Source: Patescibacteria group bacterium (lineage in GTDB: Bacteria; Patescibacteriota; Patescibacteriia; Patescibacteriales; Patescibacteriaceae). From it: DNA of 64,000 nt. Location of the stretch: NCBI GenBank assembly GCA_028704945.1, contig JAQWEL010000004.1:52951-116950 (forward strand). Reading direction: 5' to 3'. A model generated the notes under the pieces. That model saw only the letters and a list, made by a program, of their open reading frames with translations. It was not told the DNA's origin and ran no database searches. Of this stretch, positions 23,651 through 33,054 are shown piece by piece (position 1 is the stretch's first letter; every line of letters begins with the position of its first letter). Position numbers and translations under genes: made by a program.

Positions 23651-24708
23651 AACATATTTTATTGATTGATAGCAGTGATTACAAAACCGATTGCTTAGAG
23701 GATATTTTTTTGCTGTTAACTGGAACGAATAGCAAGTTGTCGATTATATCGAATCGATTAGATTTTTATAAAAATTTTAAGGATAAAACAGTGTGTTTAA
23801 ATAATTTTAGCAGTCCGTTTCGCTGGTTAAGGTTGAGAAGGTTTATTAAAAAAAATAGAATTGCTAAGATTATTATGCTTGGTTTAAAGGAAAAAATTTT
23901 CTTTTCCCATCGGCTTGATTCTCTGAATTTAGAAATTATTTGGTTAGAAGTGCCAGAAGAAAAATATTTAAATCTTAATAACAAATTGCTGGCGAGATTA
24001 GCTTACAACGCAACTGGCGCTAAAGTAATTTGTTTGTCATCTGAAGCTAAAAAGCAGCGACTAGATTTAGCTTGGCCGGAAGTTTCTTTGAGCGTGGTCA
24101 ATCCAGCTTTTAAATTTTTGCCGATTAGCAAAGAAAGCAATAATTATTTACCTAAACGTTTAACTGGGATGAAGCCGGCGCTGATAATAGGAACAGTTGT
24201 TGAACTTTCCGGCTTGCAGAGAATAGAAGAAGTTTTAAAAATGATTGTTCGGGCGCTTGAACTTGGCTGCCCAATTCAGTTAGTAGTTATCGGCTCAGGC
24301 AGTGAAAAAGACAAAATTGCTTGGTTAGTAAAAAAAATGGAAATAGATAGTTTGGTGTGTTTAGTTGGTGATCGCAAAAGTCTGAATAGTTGGTATTCTT
24401 TTTTTGATGTTTTTATGATTACTAGCCGACAACCCAGTCTCTCTGATTTATCGTTGATTAGCAGAGCTGGCTTTGTTGGATTGCCGACTTTGGCTGAAAA
24501 TTCAGCAGTATTAGCTGATTATTTAGTTCCTCATAAAAATTGTGAAATCATTAATTTTGAACAAATTGATGAATCGGTTGCAATTTTATTGAATTTAGCT
24601 AAGAATAAAACACTAAGACAAAAACTAGGCGAAGCTGCCGAGCAAAAATCACGTCAAGAATTTTCTTTAGAAGCTAGACAAGCCGAATGGCTTAGTGTTA
24701 TAGGATAA
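23647..24708 (+). CDS. Glycosyltransferase, GT-B fold (GT4-like)
   Basis: 353 aa. A degenerate N-terminal half is followed by a recognisable GT4 C-terminal domain: IGTVVELSGLQRIEEVLKMI, LVVIGSGSEKDKIAWLVKKM, VCLVGDRKSLNSWYSFFDVFMITSRQPSLSDLSLISRAGFVGLPTLA (in three blocks). The E-x7-E of GT4 is altered (SLSDLSLISRAG), so the donor sugar is uncertain. Coupled to the flippase upstream, it is likely part of surface glycan synthesis. Confidence 0.82.
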   Translation: MKHILLIDSSDYKTDCLEDIFLLLTGTNSKLSIISNRLDFYKNFKDKTVCLNNFSSPFRWLRLRRFIKKNRIAKIIMLGLKEKIFFSHRLDSLNLEIIWLEVPEEKYLNLNNKLLARLAYNATGAKVICLSSEAKKQRLDLAWPEVSLSVVNPAFKFLPISKESNNYLPKRLTGMKPALIIGTVVELSGLQRIEEVLKMIVRALELGCPIQLVVIGSGSEKDKIAWLVKKMEIDSLVCLVGDRKSLNSWYSFFDVFMITSRQPSLSDLSLISRAGFVGLPTLAENSAVLADYLVPHKNCEIINFEQIDESVAILLNLAKNKTLRQKLGEAAEQKSRQEFSLEARQAEWLSVIG

Positions 24709-24712
24709 AAAT

Positions 24713-25672
24713 ATGAAAAAAATCATTGTTAAAGAATCTGATTTAGGTCAAAGAATAGATGCTTGGTTGTCAACTAAATTAAAGAAAGAATCAAGGAGCC
24801 AAATTGTTAAATTGATTAAGGCCGGGGCGGTGAAGGTTGGCGATAAAGAAATTAAACAGAGTTATGTTTTGAGAGCTGGCGATATTGTCAATATTTCAAC
24901 AACCTTAATTGATGTAGCGCCAAAAAATATTAATCGCCCGATTGTGGATTTGAGTAATAAAGTCGAGATTATCGAAGAAACTAAAGATTATATTGTTGTG
25001 GTTAAGCCGGCTGGTATGATTGTCCATTATCCGATTGAAAGGCCAGGCGCTTTGTCAGTTCGTCGCAGTCCGTCTTTGGTTGATTGGCTGTTGGCGCGTC
25101 ATCCTGAAGCAGCTAAGATTGGTGATGATCCGTCGCGGCCAGGTATTGTACATCGACTTGATAAGGCGGTTAGCGGCCTGATTATTATGGCTTTAACGCA
25201 AGCTAGTTTTGATGATCTTAAACGGCAATTTAAACAACGTTTGGTTAAAAAACAATACCAAGCATTAGTTTATGGCAAAATTATTAAAAACGAAGACGTA
25301 ATTAATTTTCCAATTGAACGATCAACGTCAGGTGGCAAGATGGCCGCCAGACCCGTGGCTAGCGAAGGTAAAAAAGCTATCACGGAATTTAGCGTTAATC
25401 GTCGTTTTGTAAATTATACTTTGCTGGATGTTGACTTGAAAACGGGTCGCACACATCAAATCCGTTGCCATTTAGCCGCCTATGGCAATCCAATTGTTGG
25501 CGATAACATTTACGCCACTGCGGCTACTAAAATAAAAAATAAAAAATTATTATTTAATAATATTTTTTTAGCATCACTCAGTCTTGGTTTTTATAATTTA
25601 GCCGGAGACTACAAACAATATTCAATTGATTTGCCGACTGCTTTAGAAAAAGTTTTGGCTAGAGTGAGATAA
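24713..25672 (+). CDS. RluA-family pseudouridine synthase
   Basis: 319 aa. S4 RNA-binding domain at 1-65 (RIDAWLSTKLKKESRSQIVKLI), then the RluA catalytic domain. The catalytic motif is HRLDKAVSGLIIMA with Asp150; the usual Thr/Glu after HRLDK is Ala-Val here. Motifs VVVKPAGMIVHY and KTGRTHQIRCHLA are intact. The domain layout matches RluD/RluC/YlyB-type enzymes that modify 23S rRNA, but the exact site cannot be assigned. Its stop overlaps the dUTPase start. Confidence 0.93.
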   Translation: MKKIIVKESDLGQRIDAWLSTKLKKESRSQIVKLIKAGAVKVGDKEIKQSYVLRAGDIVNISTTLIDVAPKNINRPIVDLSNKVEIIEETKDYIVVVKPAGMIVHYPIERPGALSVRRSPSLVDWLLARHPEAAKIGDDPSRPGIVHRLDKAVSGLIIMALTQASFDDLKRQFKQRLVKKQYQALVYGKIIKNEDVINFPIERSTSGGKMAARPVASEGKKAITEFSVNRRFVNYTLLDVDLKTGRTHQIRCHLAAYGNPIVGDNIYATAATKIKNKKLLFNNIFLASLSLGFYNLAGDYKQYSIDLPTALEKVLARVR

Positions 25673-26169
25673 TGAGTATGATTAAAAATAAACTATATTT
25701 TGCTAAAGCACGTCCAGAAGCCAAAATTCCAAGTAAGCGTTTAGAAGATGCTGGCTATGATATTTACGCCTGTTTTGATGAAGCTTTTTTAATCATAGAA
25801 CCGCATCAGACTAAGTTGATTCCGACCGGTCTGCATTCAGCTTTTTCTCTGGATTATGTTATGGTTTTAAAAGAAAGAGGTTCAACCGGTTCCAAGGGAA
25901 TTGGCCAGCGGGCTGGTATAATTGATAGTGGTTATCGGGGAGAAATTTTGGTACCGCTTACCAATACTGGCATTAAACCGCTGGTAATCGCTAAAAATAT
26001 AGCTGATTTTTCGGCTGATAAATATTTGGTTTATCCTTATGAAAAAGCGATTGCCCAGGCCTTGATTATAGTTGTGCCAAAACTGGAAATTGAAGAAATT
26101 AATTTAGAAGATTTACAACAGATATCCTCTGAAAGAGGTGAAGGAAAATTAGGCGATAGCGGAAAATAA
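25672..26169 (+). CDS. dut: dUTPase-like protein (dUTP pyrophosphatase family)
   Basis: 165 aa. The five trimeric dUTPase motifs are traceable: AGYDIYA (I), KERGSTGSKGIGQ (II), AGIIDSGYRGEI (III, with the Tyr that recognises uracil), a diverged IV around KAIAQALII, and the P-loop-like SERGEGKLGDSGK at the C-terminus (V). Motif II has STG-SKG instead of the more usual RSGLA, and the sequence between III and IV carries an insertion. The enzyme would hydrolyse dUTP to dUMP; dCTP deaminase is a less likely relative. A second ATG lies at 25678. Confidence 0.88.
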   Translation: MSMIKNKLYFAKARPEAKIPSKRLEDAGYDIYACFDEAFLIIEPHQTKLIPTGLHSAFSLDYVMVLKERGSTGSKGIGQRAGIIDSGYRGEILVPLTNTGIKPLVIAKNIADFSADKYLVYPYEKAIAQALIIVVPKLEIEEINLEDLQQISSERGEGKLGDSGK

Positions 26170-26186
26170 ACATTAGATTTTAAATT

Positions 26187-26220
26187 AAAACCCTGTAATC
26201 ATTTTGATACAGGGTTTTTT
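26187..26220. terminator. Bidirectional terminator after dut
   Basis: Stem AAAACCCTGTA / TACAGGGTTTT with T-run; A-run on the left side allows it to end the minus-strand small-gene transcript too. Confidence 0.88.
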
Positions 26221-26237
26221 AGTTTTTTGAAACGAAC

Positions 26238-26504
26238 TTATTTTTTTCTGCGGTAATCGCGAACTTGTTTTTCTTTCACGTAAATTTTGTTGGGATTTTT
26301 TGGGTGTTTGGGCGGTTTTGGTTTAGTCTTTTGTTGAGGATCTTTTAAATATTTTTTGCGGTGATGATGAATTGGTTTTTTGATTTCCGATAAAATCATT
26401 TCTTCGGTAAATCGGTTTTGTTCCGAATAGTTTTTTGGGCAAAAAATTCCCATGATTTTTTCGTTTTCAGTGTTTTGTGATAAGCTTAATAATCCTGTTT
26501 TCAT
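26238..26504 (-). CDS. Small basic protein of unknown function
   Basis: 88 aa. The first half is mixed and includes a lone Cys (IFCPKNYSEQNRF). The second half is very basic and proline-rich (HHHRKKYLKDPQQ, KPKPPKHPKNPNK), suggesting binding to nucleic acid or ribosome. A good Shine-Dalgarno, TAAGAGG, sits 5 bases before the ATG on the minus strand (complement of 26510-26516), which supports real translation. It lies 56 bases downstream of another small basic gene on the same strand, both behind one predicted promoter. No family recognised. Confidence 0.55.
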   Translation of the reverse strand: MKTGLLSLSQNTENEKIMGIFCPKNYSEQNRFTEEMILSEIKKPIHHHRKKYLKDPQQKTKPKPPKHPKNPNKIYVKEKQVRDYRRKK

Positions 26505-26560
26505 TATAGCCTCTTAAAGATTTAAGAATCATTAATTATTTTTTGAGCAGGGTTTTCATT

Positions 26561-26758
26561 TTATTTTGATGTGGTTCTGTGATGCAGCGTTAGCTTTTTG
26601 TTGGCTTTGGTTGATGTTTTTTTGTGTTGTTTTTTTTGCGCACTTTCTTTTGTTTCAACCTTTTTGATTCGCTCGGCTCTTTCGTTGTTTCCGGACATGT
26701 CCGGAGTGGCTGTTTCAGAGTATCCAAGTTTTTCACGTATTTTGTTAATGAGTCCCAC
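26561..26758 (-). CDS. Small lysine-rich protein of unknown function
   Basis: 65 aa from a GTG start (26758), with GAGG 6 bases upstream on the minus strand. An N-terminal amphipathic stretch (MGLINKIREKLGY) is followed by a Lys/Thr-rich tail ending in HHRTTSK. The plus-strand open frame over the same bases (26598-26780) is hydrophobic and Phe/Cys-rich, typical of an antisense shadow of Lys-rich sequence. Probably the first gene of a two-gene minus-strand unit divergent from ileS. No family recognised. Confidence 0.5.
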   Translation of the reverse strand: MGLINKIREKLGYSETATPDMSGNNERAERIKKVETKESAQKKQHKKTSTKANKKLTLHHRTTSK

Positions 26759-26796
26759 GATTAACCTCGTAAATTGTTAAAAAACACTGTTATTTG

Positions 26797-26814
26797 ATAT
26801 CTTTGCTAAGATAT
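26797..26814 (-). promoter_or_regulatory. Hairpin in the leader of the small basic genes
   Basis: ATATCTT / AAGATAT, 7 bp with a TGCT (AGCA on the minus strand) loop, lying between the minus-strand promoter and the GTG start. Confidence 0.4.
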
Positions 26815-26821
26815 TTTATCC

Positions 26822-26850
26822 ACCATAACATTATTTATTTATAATGTCAA
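26822..26850 (-). promoter_or_regulatory. Minus-strand promoter for the small basic genes
   Basis: Read on the minus strand: TTGACA (26850-26845), 17-base spacer, TATGGT (26827-26822). Confidence 0.5.
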
Positions 26851-26856
26851 TATATT

Positions 26857-26885
26857 TTGACAAAAGCTTATTTTTAGCTTAAAAT
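26857..26885 (+). promoter_or_regulatory. Promoter of ileS
   Basis: TTGACA (26857-26862), 17-base spacer, TAAAAT (26880-26885). The spacer holds an inverted repeat AAGCT / AGCTT (26864-26880), which could be an operator. Confidence 0.65.
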
Positions 26886-26919
26886 TCTTAAATAAATAAG
26901 GAAAAATATTGATTTTAGT

Positions 26920-29844
26920 ATGTCGGATAATATTCAAAAAAAAGGGCAATTTTCGCTTATAGAAGAAGAAGTTTTAGATTTTTGGGATAAGTCTAAGACT
27001 TTTGAGCAATCTTTAACAAAATCAGCTAAACATGGCAGTTATGTTTTTTATGATGGGCCGCCTTTTGCGACCGGAACTCCTCATTATGGCCATATTGTAG
27101 CTAGTTTAATGAAAGACGTTGTGCCACGTTTTTGGACGATGAGAGGCTATCGGGTTGATCGTAAATGGGGTTGGGATTGCCATGGTTTGCCGATTGAAAA
27201 TATTGTTGAAAAAGAATTGGGTTATAAATCTAAAAAAGATATTGAAGCGCTTGGCGTTGATAAATTCAATGAAGCTTGCCGCTCCAAAGTTTTTGGCTAT
27301 GTTGATGATTGGAAAAGGGTAATTAATCGTCTGGGACGCTGGGTGGATATGGAGAATGCTTATAAGACGATGGATTTGTCTTACATGGAGTCTGTTTGGT
27401 GGACATTTAAAGAACTATGGGATAAAGGTTTGATTTACGAAGGTTATCGTTCAATGCATATTTGCCCGCGCTGCGAAACAACTTTATCGCAATCAGAAGT
27501 GGCAGAAGGTTATCGTGATGTCAAAGATTTGTCAGCGATTGCTAAATTTAAACTAAGCGTTGGTCAAAAAATAGGCGATTTTACAGTTGACGATAATACT
27601 TTTGTCTTGGCTTGGACAACTACGCCCTGGACATTGATTGCCAATGTCGCTTTGGCGGTCGGCAAGAACATCGAATATGTGTTAGTTAAAAGTGATTCAA
27701 TGTTTTATATTTTAGCTAAAGATTTAATTGAACAAGTTTTTAAAGATAAAGATTACAACATAGAACATAAGTTTATCGGAGAACAGTTGGTTGGTCTTAA
27801 ATACGAACCTCTCTATGGTTACTATGCTAAGCGGGCCGATTTACCTAAACATGATAATGGTTGGAAGATAGTGACGGCTGATTTTGTCACTACAACTGAT
27901 GGCACCGGAGTGGTTCACATCGCGCCGGCTTTTGGCGAGGATGATTTAAATTTGGGCCTTGTTTATGATTTGCCTTTTGTTCAACATGTTGGCATGGATG
28001 GTTTTATTAAGGCTGAAGCCGGAGAATTTGCCGGTTTGCAAGTTAAGCCAACTGAAGACCCCACTAAAACTGACATCGAAATAATTAAAAATTTAGCCGC
28101 TAGAAATTTATTGTTTGCCAAAGCTAAATATGAACATAGTTATCCGTATTGTTGGCGCTGTGATACGCCATTGTTGAATTACGCCACCAGCTCTTGGTTT
28201 GTTAATGTTTCTAAAATAAAAGATCAAGCTCTGAAAACAGCCGAAACTATTAATTGGTCGCCTAATCACATTAAGGCTGGCCGCTTCGGCCAATGGTTGG
28301 CTGGAGCCAGAGATTGGTCGATTAGCCGCCAGAGATTTTGGGCTGGTGTTTTGCCGATTTGGCGTTGCGCTTGCGGCGAAATTAAATGTGTTGGTTCAGT
28401 GGCAGAATTAAAAGAGTTAAGCGGCGTTGAAGTTAATGATCTCCATAAACATATAGTCGATAAAGTAACTATTCCATGCTATAGCTGCCACGGCCAAATG
28501 AAGCGTATTCCTGATGTCTTGGATTGCTGGTTTGAATCAGGCTCGATGCCTTATGCCCAACATCACTATCCTTTTGAAAACAAAGAATATGTTGAGAGTA
28601 ATTTTCCGGCTGAATTTATTGCGGAAGGCGTAGATCAGACACGTTGTTGGTTTTATTATTTGCATATTATCGCTAACGGCTTATGGAATAAAGCAGCTTT
28701 TAAAAATGTCATTGTTAATGGTATTGCTTTGGCTGAGGACGGCAAGAAAATGTCTAAGAAACTTAAGAACTATCCTGACCCGATGTTTGTTTTAGATAAA
28801 TATGGCGCTGATGCTTTACGTTTATATTTGCTTTCCAGTCCAGTGATGCAAGCCGAAAATTTTAATTTTTTTGAAAAAGGCGTTGAAGAAAGTTTACGCA
28901 AAAATATCATGCTGCTTTGGAATATTTATAAGTTTTATGAAACTTATCAGTCGACCGCAGACAGCTTGGAACCAGTTTTACCGCAGTCTAAAAATATTTT
29001 AGATAAGTGGATTATCGCTCGTTGGCAGGTATTAAACCTTGAAGTTGAAAAAGCGATGGAGCAATATAATCTGCCTAAAGCAGTCAGGCCGATTACTGAA
29101 TTTATTGACGAGCTGTCTACTTGGTATTTGCGCCGCTCCAGGGATCGTTTGCGCGAGTCCAGCGAAGCAGTCGCTACGATGCGTTTTGTCTTAACTGAAT
29201 TAGCTAAGCTTTTGGCGCCCTTTGCTCCTTTTATAGCAGAAAGTTTATGGCAAAAAACAACTGGTTATAATTTTAATAATCAAGCTAAATCCGTTCATTT
29301 GGTAGACTGGAACAAGACCGAACCGTTAGCTGATGAAAAAAATAAAATTTTAGCCGAAATGTTGATTGCTCGTAAAGTAGTTGAGCTTGGTTTGGTTGCG
29401 CGCGATGAAGCTAAATTAAAAATCCGTCAGCCACTATCTAGTATGGAAGTGCTTAATTGTCAGTTACCAGCTGAATACGAAGATATTATTAAAGATGAAT
29501 TAAATATAAAAAGTATTACGTTAGTTTCTGGCGAAGAAAAGTTAAGCATTAAATTAGATACCAAGATTACGCCAGAGCTTAAAGCAGAAGGTCTGGAACG
29601 TGACTTAATTCGACACATTAATTTATTAAGGAAAAGTGGTCAATTAACTGTTAATGATGAGATTGTTATTTATCACGATGCCAGCGGCTTAATAGCTGAC
29701 GTGTTAAATAAGCAATCAGCTAGTTTGATGAATTCGACTGTTTCCAAATCAGTTATTAATTCCATGGAGGCCGGTTTACTTTTGACAATCGAAGTTAAAC
29801 TTGATGAAACTAAATTTAATTTAGGTATTAAGAAGATAAATTAA
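26920..29844 (+). CDS. ileS: Isoleucyl-tRNA synthetase, eukaryote-like (type 2) form
   Basis: 974 aa. The class I signatures are HYGH at 55-58 (FATGTPHYGHI) and KMSKK at 610-614. The TPHYGH form and the GWDCHGLPIE context match the IleRS type found in eukaryotes and some bacteria, not the common bacterial IHIGH type. The editing domain has the WTTTPWTL motif and GTGVVHIAPAFGEDD. Cys pairs (CPRC, CWRC, CACGEIKC, CYSCHGQM) suggest zinc sites. The enzyme charges tRNA-Ile and clears misactivated Val. An AAGGA sits 17 bases before the ATG, further away than normal. Confidence 0.97.
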   Translation: MSDNIQKKGQFSLIEEEVLDFWDKSKTFEQSLTKSAKHGSYVFYDGPPFATGTPHYGHIVASLMKDVVPRFWTMRGYRVDRKWGWDCHGLPIENIVEKELGYKSKKDIEALGVDKFNEACRSKVFGYVDDWKRVINRLGRWVDMENAYKTMDLSYMESVWWTFKELWDKGLIYEGYRSMHICPRCETTLSQSEVAEGYRDVKDLSAIAKFKLSVGQKIGDFTVDDNTFVLAWTTTPWTLIANVALAVGKNIEYVLVKSDSMFYILAKDLIEQVFKDKDYNIEHKFIGEQLVGLKYEPLYGYYAKRADLPKHDNGWKIVTADFVTTTDGTGVVHIAPAFGEDDLNLGLVYDLPFVQHVGMDGFIKAEAGEFAGLQVKPTEDPTKTDIEIIKNLAARNLLFAKAKYEHSYPYCWRCDTPLLNYATSSWFVNVSKIKDQALKTAETINWSPNHIKAGRFGQWLAGARDWSISRQRFWAGVLPIWRCACGEIKCVGSVAELKELSGVEVNDLHKHIVDKVTIPCYSCHGQMKRIPDVLDCWFESGSMPYAQHHYPFENKEYVESNFPAEFIAEGVDQTRCWFYYLHIIANGLWNKAAFKNVIVNGIALAEDGKKMSKKLKNYPDPMFVLDKYGADALRLYLLSSPVMQAENFNFFEKGVEESLRKNIMLLWNIYKFYETYQSTADSLEPVLPQSKNILDKWIIARWQVLNLEVEKAMEQYNLPKAVRPITEFIDELSTWYLRRSRDRLRESSEAVATMRFVLTELAKLLAPFAPFIAESLWQKTTGYNFNNQAKSVHLVDWNKTEPLADEKNKILAEMLIARKVVELGLVARDEAKLKIRQPLSSMEVLNCQLPAEYEDIIKDELNIKSITLVSGEEKLSIKLDTKITPELKAEGLERDLIRHINLLRKSGQLTVNDEIVIYHDASGLIADVLNKQSASLMNSTVSKSVINSMEAGLLLTIEVKLDETKFNLGIKKIN

Positions 29845-29883
29845 TAAACAATTTAATAATGGCCAAAGAGCCAGAGAAAAAAT

Positions 29884-30447
29884 ATGACAGGATTATACAT
29901 TACCTTAGGCATTATTGCCTTGTTAGCTATCTTTATGATAGCTGTGTTTAACGGATTGGTCCGTTTGAAGAATCGAGTTGATGAAGCCTGGGCAGACATT
30001 GATGTTCAGCTTAAAAGACGTTATGACCTTATCCCTAATTTGGTAGAAACAGTCAAAGGCTATGCTGCTCATGAAGAAAAAACTTTGACAAAAGTGGTTG
30101 AAGCGAGAAATGCTGCTTTGTCAGCAGAAAAATCAGGCGACATGGCTAAACAAATGGCGGCTGAAAATGAATTATCCAGCACCTTAAAATCAATTTTTGC
30201 TTTATCGGAGAGTTATCCCGATTTAAAAGCCAATACCAATTTTTTGGAATTGCAAAAAGAATTGACTGACACTGAAGATAAGATTCAATCCGCTCGTCGT
30301 TTCTATAACGGAAACGTGCGTGATTTTAACACCAAGCTTGAAGTTTTTCCAACCAATTTTGTTTCTAAAATGCTTGGTTTTTCTTCTCGTAAATTTTTTG
30401 AAATCGAAAATTCCGCCGAACGTGAGACTGTCGATGTTAAGTTCTAA
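29884..30447 (+). CDS. lemA: LemA family protein
   Basis: 187 aa. One N-terminal transmembrane helix (about 3-22), then the LemA helical-bundle signature: NRVDEAWADIDVQLKRRYDL, IPNLVETVKGYAAHE, ESYPDLKANTNFLELQKEL, and the C-terminal ARRFYNGNVRDFNTKLEVFP. LemA proteins are membrane-anchored, with roles linked to envelope stress and to HtpX-type proteases, which fits the htpX gene two positions downstream. Confidence 0.95.
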   Translation: MTGLYITLGIIALLAIFMIAVFNGLVRLKNRVDEAWADIDVQLKRRYDLIPNLVETVKGYAAHEEKTLTKVVEARNAALSAEKSGDMAKQMAAENELSSTLKSIFALSESYPDLKANTNFLELQKELTDTEDKIQSARRFYNGNVRDFNTKLEVFPTNFVSKMLGFSSRKFFEIENSAERETVDVKF

Positions 30448-30469
30448 TTCATATTAAAAACGCAATTAT

Positions 30470-32104
30470 ATGGCGTTATTAAGGAGGTTTACAATTTTGA
30501 TTTGCGTTTTACTTTGTCTTGTTTACGGCAAAGCAGTTGTTGCTGTTGAAGAAATAGAAGATTTTTCGTCTATAGTTAATATTCGCCAAGATGGTGTAGT
30601 AATGGTGTCGGAAAATTTGAAGTATAACTTTGGTGGAGTTCAAAGAAATGAAATTTTTAGGGACTTTCAAAATCGTTATGAAATTAACGACAAAGCTTAT
30701 TGGATACGGATAAAGGACGCAGCCGTTAAAGATGATAAAGGTGTTGAATACAAAACTAAAATATCAAATAAGAATGGCAACACTAGATTGACTATTTACA
30801 GCGAAGGAAAACCTTTCTCAGGAAAAAAGATATTTTATGTAACCTATCGAATTGAAAATGCTATCAAAGATAATGGCGGAAATAGCGAATTTAAATGGAA
30901 TGTCAATGGCGGCGGCTGGAGGATTAATACGGTTAAAGCAAAAATAATTTTATTATTACCAGAAAAATCCACCGCAAGCAATTTAAGCGGGGAATGTTTG
31001 TATGGTCTGTTAGACAAAAATATTCGCTGCTCACCTAAAATAACAACCGATAATAACGGAGTAATAGCAGAATATTCTACGCCAAGTAATTTATATTCAG
31101 GTGAAGATTTTAATATTTCATTAGCTTTTCCGAGCGATTTAATGATTCAGCTTACTGCTTGGATGAAATTTAAGATGTTTGCCTCTGATAATTGGGCAGC
31201 TTGCACGCCGTTATTATCTTTATTGATAGGATTTTTATGGCGTAAGAAAAAAATTGTTAAAAAAATAGGTAGTTTCAGGAACAACCCGCCTGAAGATTTA
31301 GCCTTATTGGAGATGACTTATTTAAAGAACGGTTCAATTAATCGATATGATGTAGCGACAGAAATTTTTTACTTGGCCAATAAGGGTTATTTAACAATTG
31401 AATTGACCAAAAATAATGAAGGAATTGGCGATTATTGGATTATAAAAAGAAGGCAATACGGTCAAATGGCTAATGATTTTGATATGTCGATTTTAAATAG
31501 TTTGTTTAGCGAGAGAGAATCTGTCTTATTATCGGTTTGGCAAAATGAATTAATTGAAATAATGCCAGAAATAATTAGTGGAGTTAAAAATAGCTTGATT
31601 ACTAAAGAACATTTATATAAAAATCCTGGCATCAGAAGAATTTTTGCTGGTTTGACCGCTATCATTCTATCAGCCATAGGTATGATTGGAACCTACCTGT
31701 TTAGTTTAACCTTTGTTTTTGAAGTTAGTTTGATTTTGTCTGGTTTGGTGATTTTCTTAATTGGCTTATCAATTCCCCCTAAAACTAAAAATCAATTACA
31801 GGCGGAAATTGAAATAACAGGTTATATAAATTATTTGTTAAGTTCGCAAGTTTCTGAAAATATCTTGTCGGCTAATGTGGTTAATAAAAATCCAACCATG
31901 TTTGAAAGTTCTTTGCCAGAAGCGTTGGCCTTGGGAGTTGGTAAACAATGGGCTAACCAATTTGCCAATATCGCTATTAATCGTCCAGGCTGGTTTGGTG
32001 ATCCGTTTTGGCCAGACACGATTAATTCTTTTAATGTTTACAATGATGTTGAAACTTTTGCCAAAGTCTTAAATGGTGATTTAATTCTTTCTAAAACAGT
32101 ATAG
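30470..32104 (+). CDS. DUF2207-type predicted membrane protein
   Basis: 544 aa. Signal peptide at about 1-25, then a large outside beta-rich domain (about 30-220, IVNIRQDGVVMVSENLKYNF ... VTYRIENAI), a transmembrane helix near 235, a cytoplasmic winged-helix-like segment (ATEIFYLANKGYLTIEL), and two more helices at about 390-435. The C-terminal part ends with a Trp/Phe-rich stretch. This layout fits DUF2207, commonly found next to lemA. It lies between lemA and htpX and probably belongs to the same envelope-stress unit; the molecular role is unknown. Confidence 0.85.
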   Translation: MALLRRFTILICVLLCLVYGKAVVAVEEIEDFSSIVNIRQDGVVMVSENLKYNFGGVQRNEIFRDFQNRYEINDKAYWIRIKDAAVKDDKGVEYKTKISNKNGNTRLTIYSEGKPFSGKKIFYVTYRIENAIKDNGGNSEFKWNVNGGGWRINTVKAKIILLLPEKSTASNLSGECLYGLLDKNIRCSPKITTDNNGVIAEYSTPSNLYSGEDFNISLAFPSDLMIQLTAWMKFKMFASDNWAACTPLLSLLIGFLWRKKKIVKKIGSFRNNPPEDLALLEMTYLKNGSINRYDVATEIFYLANKGYLTIELTKNNEGIGDYWIIKRRQYGQMANDFDMSILNSLFSERESVLLSVWQNELIEIMPEIISGVKNSLITKEHLYKNPGIRRIFAGLTAIILSAIGMIGTYLFSLTFVFEVSLILSGLVIFLIGLSIPPKTKNQLQAEIEITGYINYLLSSQVSENILSANVVNKNPTMFESSLPEALALGVGKQWANQFANIAINRPGWFGDPFWPDTINSFNVYNDVETFAKVLNGDLILSKTV

Positions 32105-32107
32105 TTT

Positions 32108-33025
32108 ATGGCTACTTTATACACTAATATTGATTCTAATAAACGCAAAACCTGGCTTTTATTGTCAGGCTTTGCTGTTTTTATTGTTTTTTTTGGCTGG
32201 TTTTTGAGTTATTATTTTCAGAATCAAGCCATTCTTTATTTAGCGGTTGCTTTAGGTATTATACAGCCTTTAATCGCTTATTATAGCGGTGATAAGATAA
32301 TGCTTACGATGAGTGGGGCTATAAAGATTGATCATGAGTCTAATCGTGATTTGTATCATAGTGTGGAAAATTTGTGTATAACAGCCGGCTTGCCAATGCC
32401 AAAAATTTATATCATTGATGATACCGCGCCTAACGCTTTTGCTTGCGGACGAGATGAAAAGCATTCTTCTATTGCCATAACCAAGGGCTTGTTGATGAAA
32501 CTTAATAAGCGCGAACTAGAAGGTGTGATTGCTCATGAATTGTCCCATATCGGTAATAGGGATATTTTGATTGCCACTATTACTACGGTTTTAGTCGGCA
32601 TCATTGTTTTGCTGGCCGACTGGTCTTTGCGCTTTACTTTTTTTGGTGGCAAAAAATCTAATAATGATAACGACAGAGATAATGGTCAACTGCAAATAAT
32701 TTTAATGGTGGTTGCCTTGGTATTAGCTATTTTAGCTCCTTTGTTCGCTCAAGTTATACAATTAGCTATATCAAGAAAACGAGAATTTGTGGCTGATTCG
32801 GCTGGAGTACTTTTAACCAGGGATCCAGAAGGATTAATCGCCGCTCTGGAAAAAATATCAGCCGATTCAGAACCGTTGGAAGTTGCTAATCGAGCCACAG
32901 ATCATGCTTATATAGCCAGTCCCTTTAAGAGTGATACTGATGCTAAAGTTGGCTTTTTTACTAAACTGTTTATGACACATCCTCCGATTAGCGAAAGGGT
33001 GGCTGCCTTAAGAAGAGGTCAGTAG
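32108..33025 (+). CDS. htpX: HtpX-like M48 membrane metalloprotease
   Basis: 305 aa. Two N-terminal transmembrane helices (about 15-35, 38-58). The zinc motif HELSH is at 143-147 (GVIAHELSHIGNRD), with the third ligand in REFVADSAGVL. Two further helices lie at about 156-178 and 195-218. The C-terminus carries the HPPISERVAALRRG motif. HtpX degrades misfolded membrane proteins; active site faces the cytoplasm. It starts 3 bases after the DUF2207 gene. Confidence 0.95.
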   Translation: MATLYTNIDSNKRKTWLLLSGFAVFIVFFGWFLSYYFQNQAILYLAVALGIIQPLIAYYSGDKIMLTMSGAIKIDHESNRDLYHSVENLCITAGLPMPKIYIIDDTAPNAFACGRDEKHSSIAITKGLLMKLNKRELEGVIAHELSHIGNRDILIATITTVLVGIIVLLADWSLRFTFFGGKKSNNDNDRDNGQLQIILMVVALVLAILAPLFAQVIQLAISRKREFVADSAGVLLTRDPEGLIAALEKISADSEPLEVANRATDHAYIASPFKSDTDAKVGFFTKLFMTHPPISERVAALRRGQ

Positions 33026-33054
33026 GTGTAAAAAAATTTATTAAATATTTGGTT

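Noticed and set aside
26598..26780. Plus-strand 60-codon frame
   Set aside because: Antisense to the Lys-rich small gene, which has its own Shine-Dalgarno sequence and promoter; hydrophobic Phe/Cys-rich composition is expected for the reverse of Lys/Thr codons.
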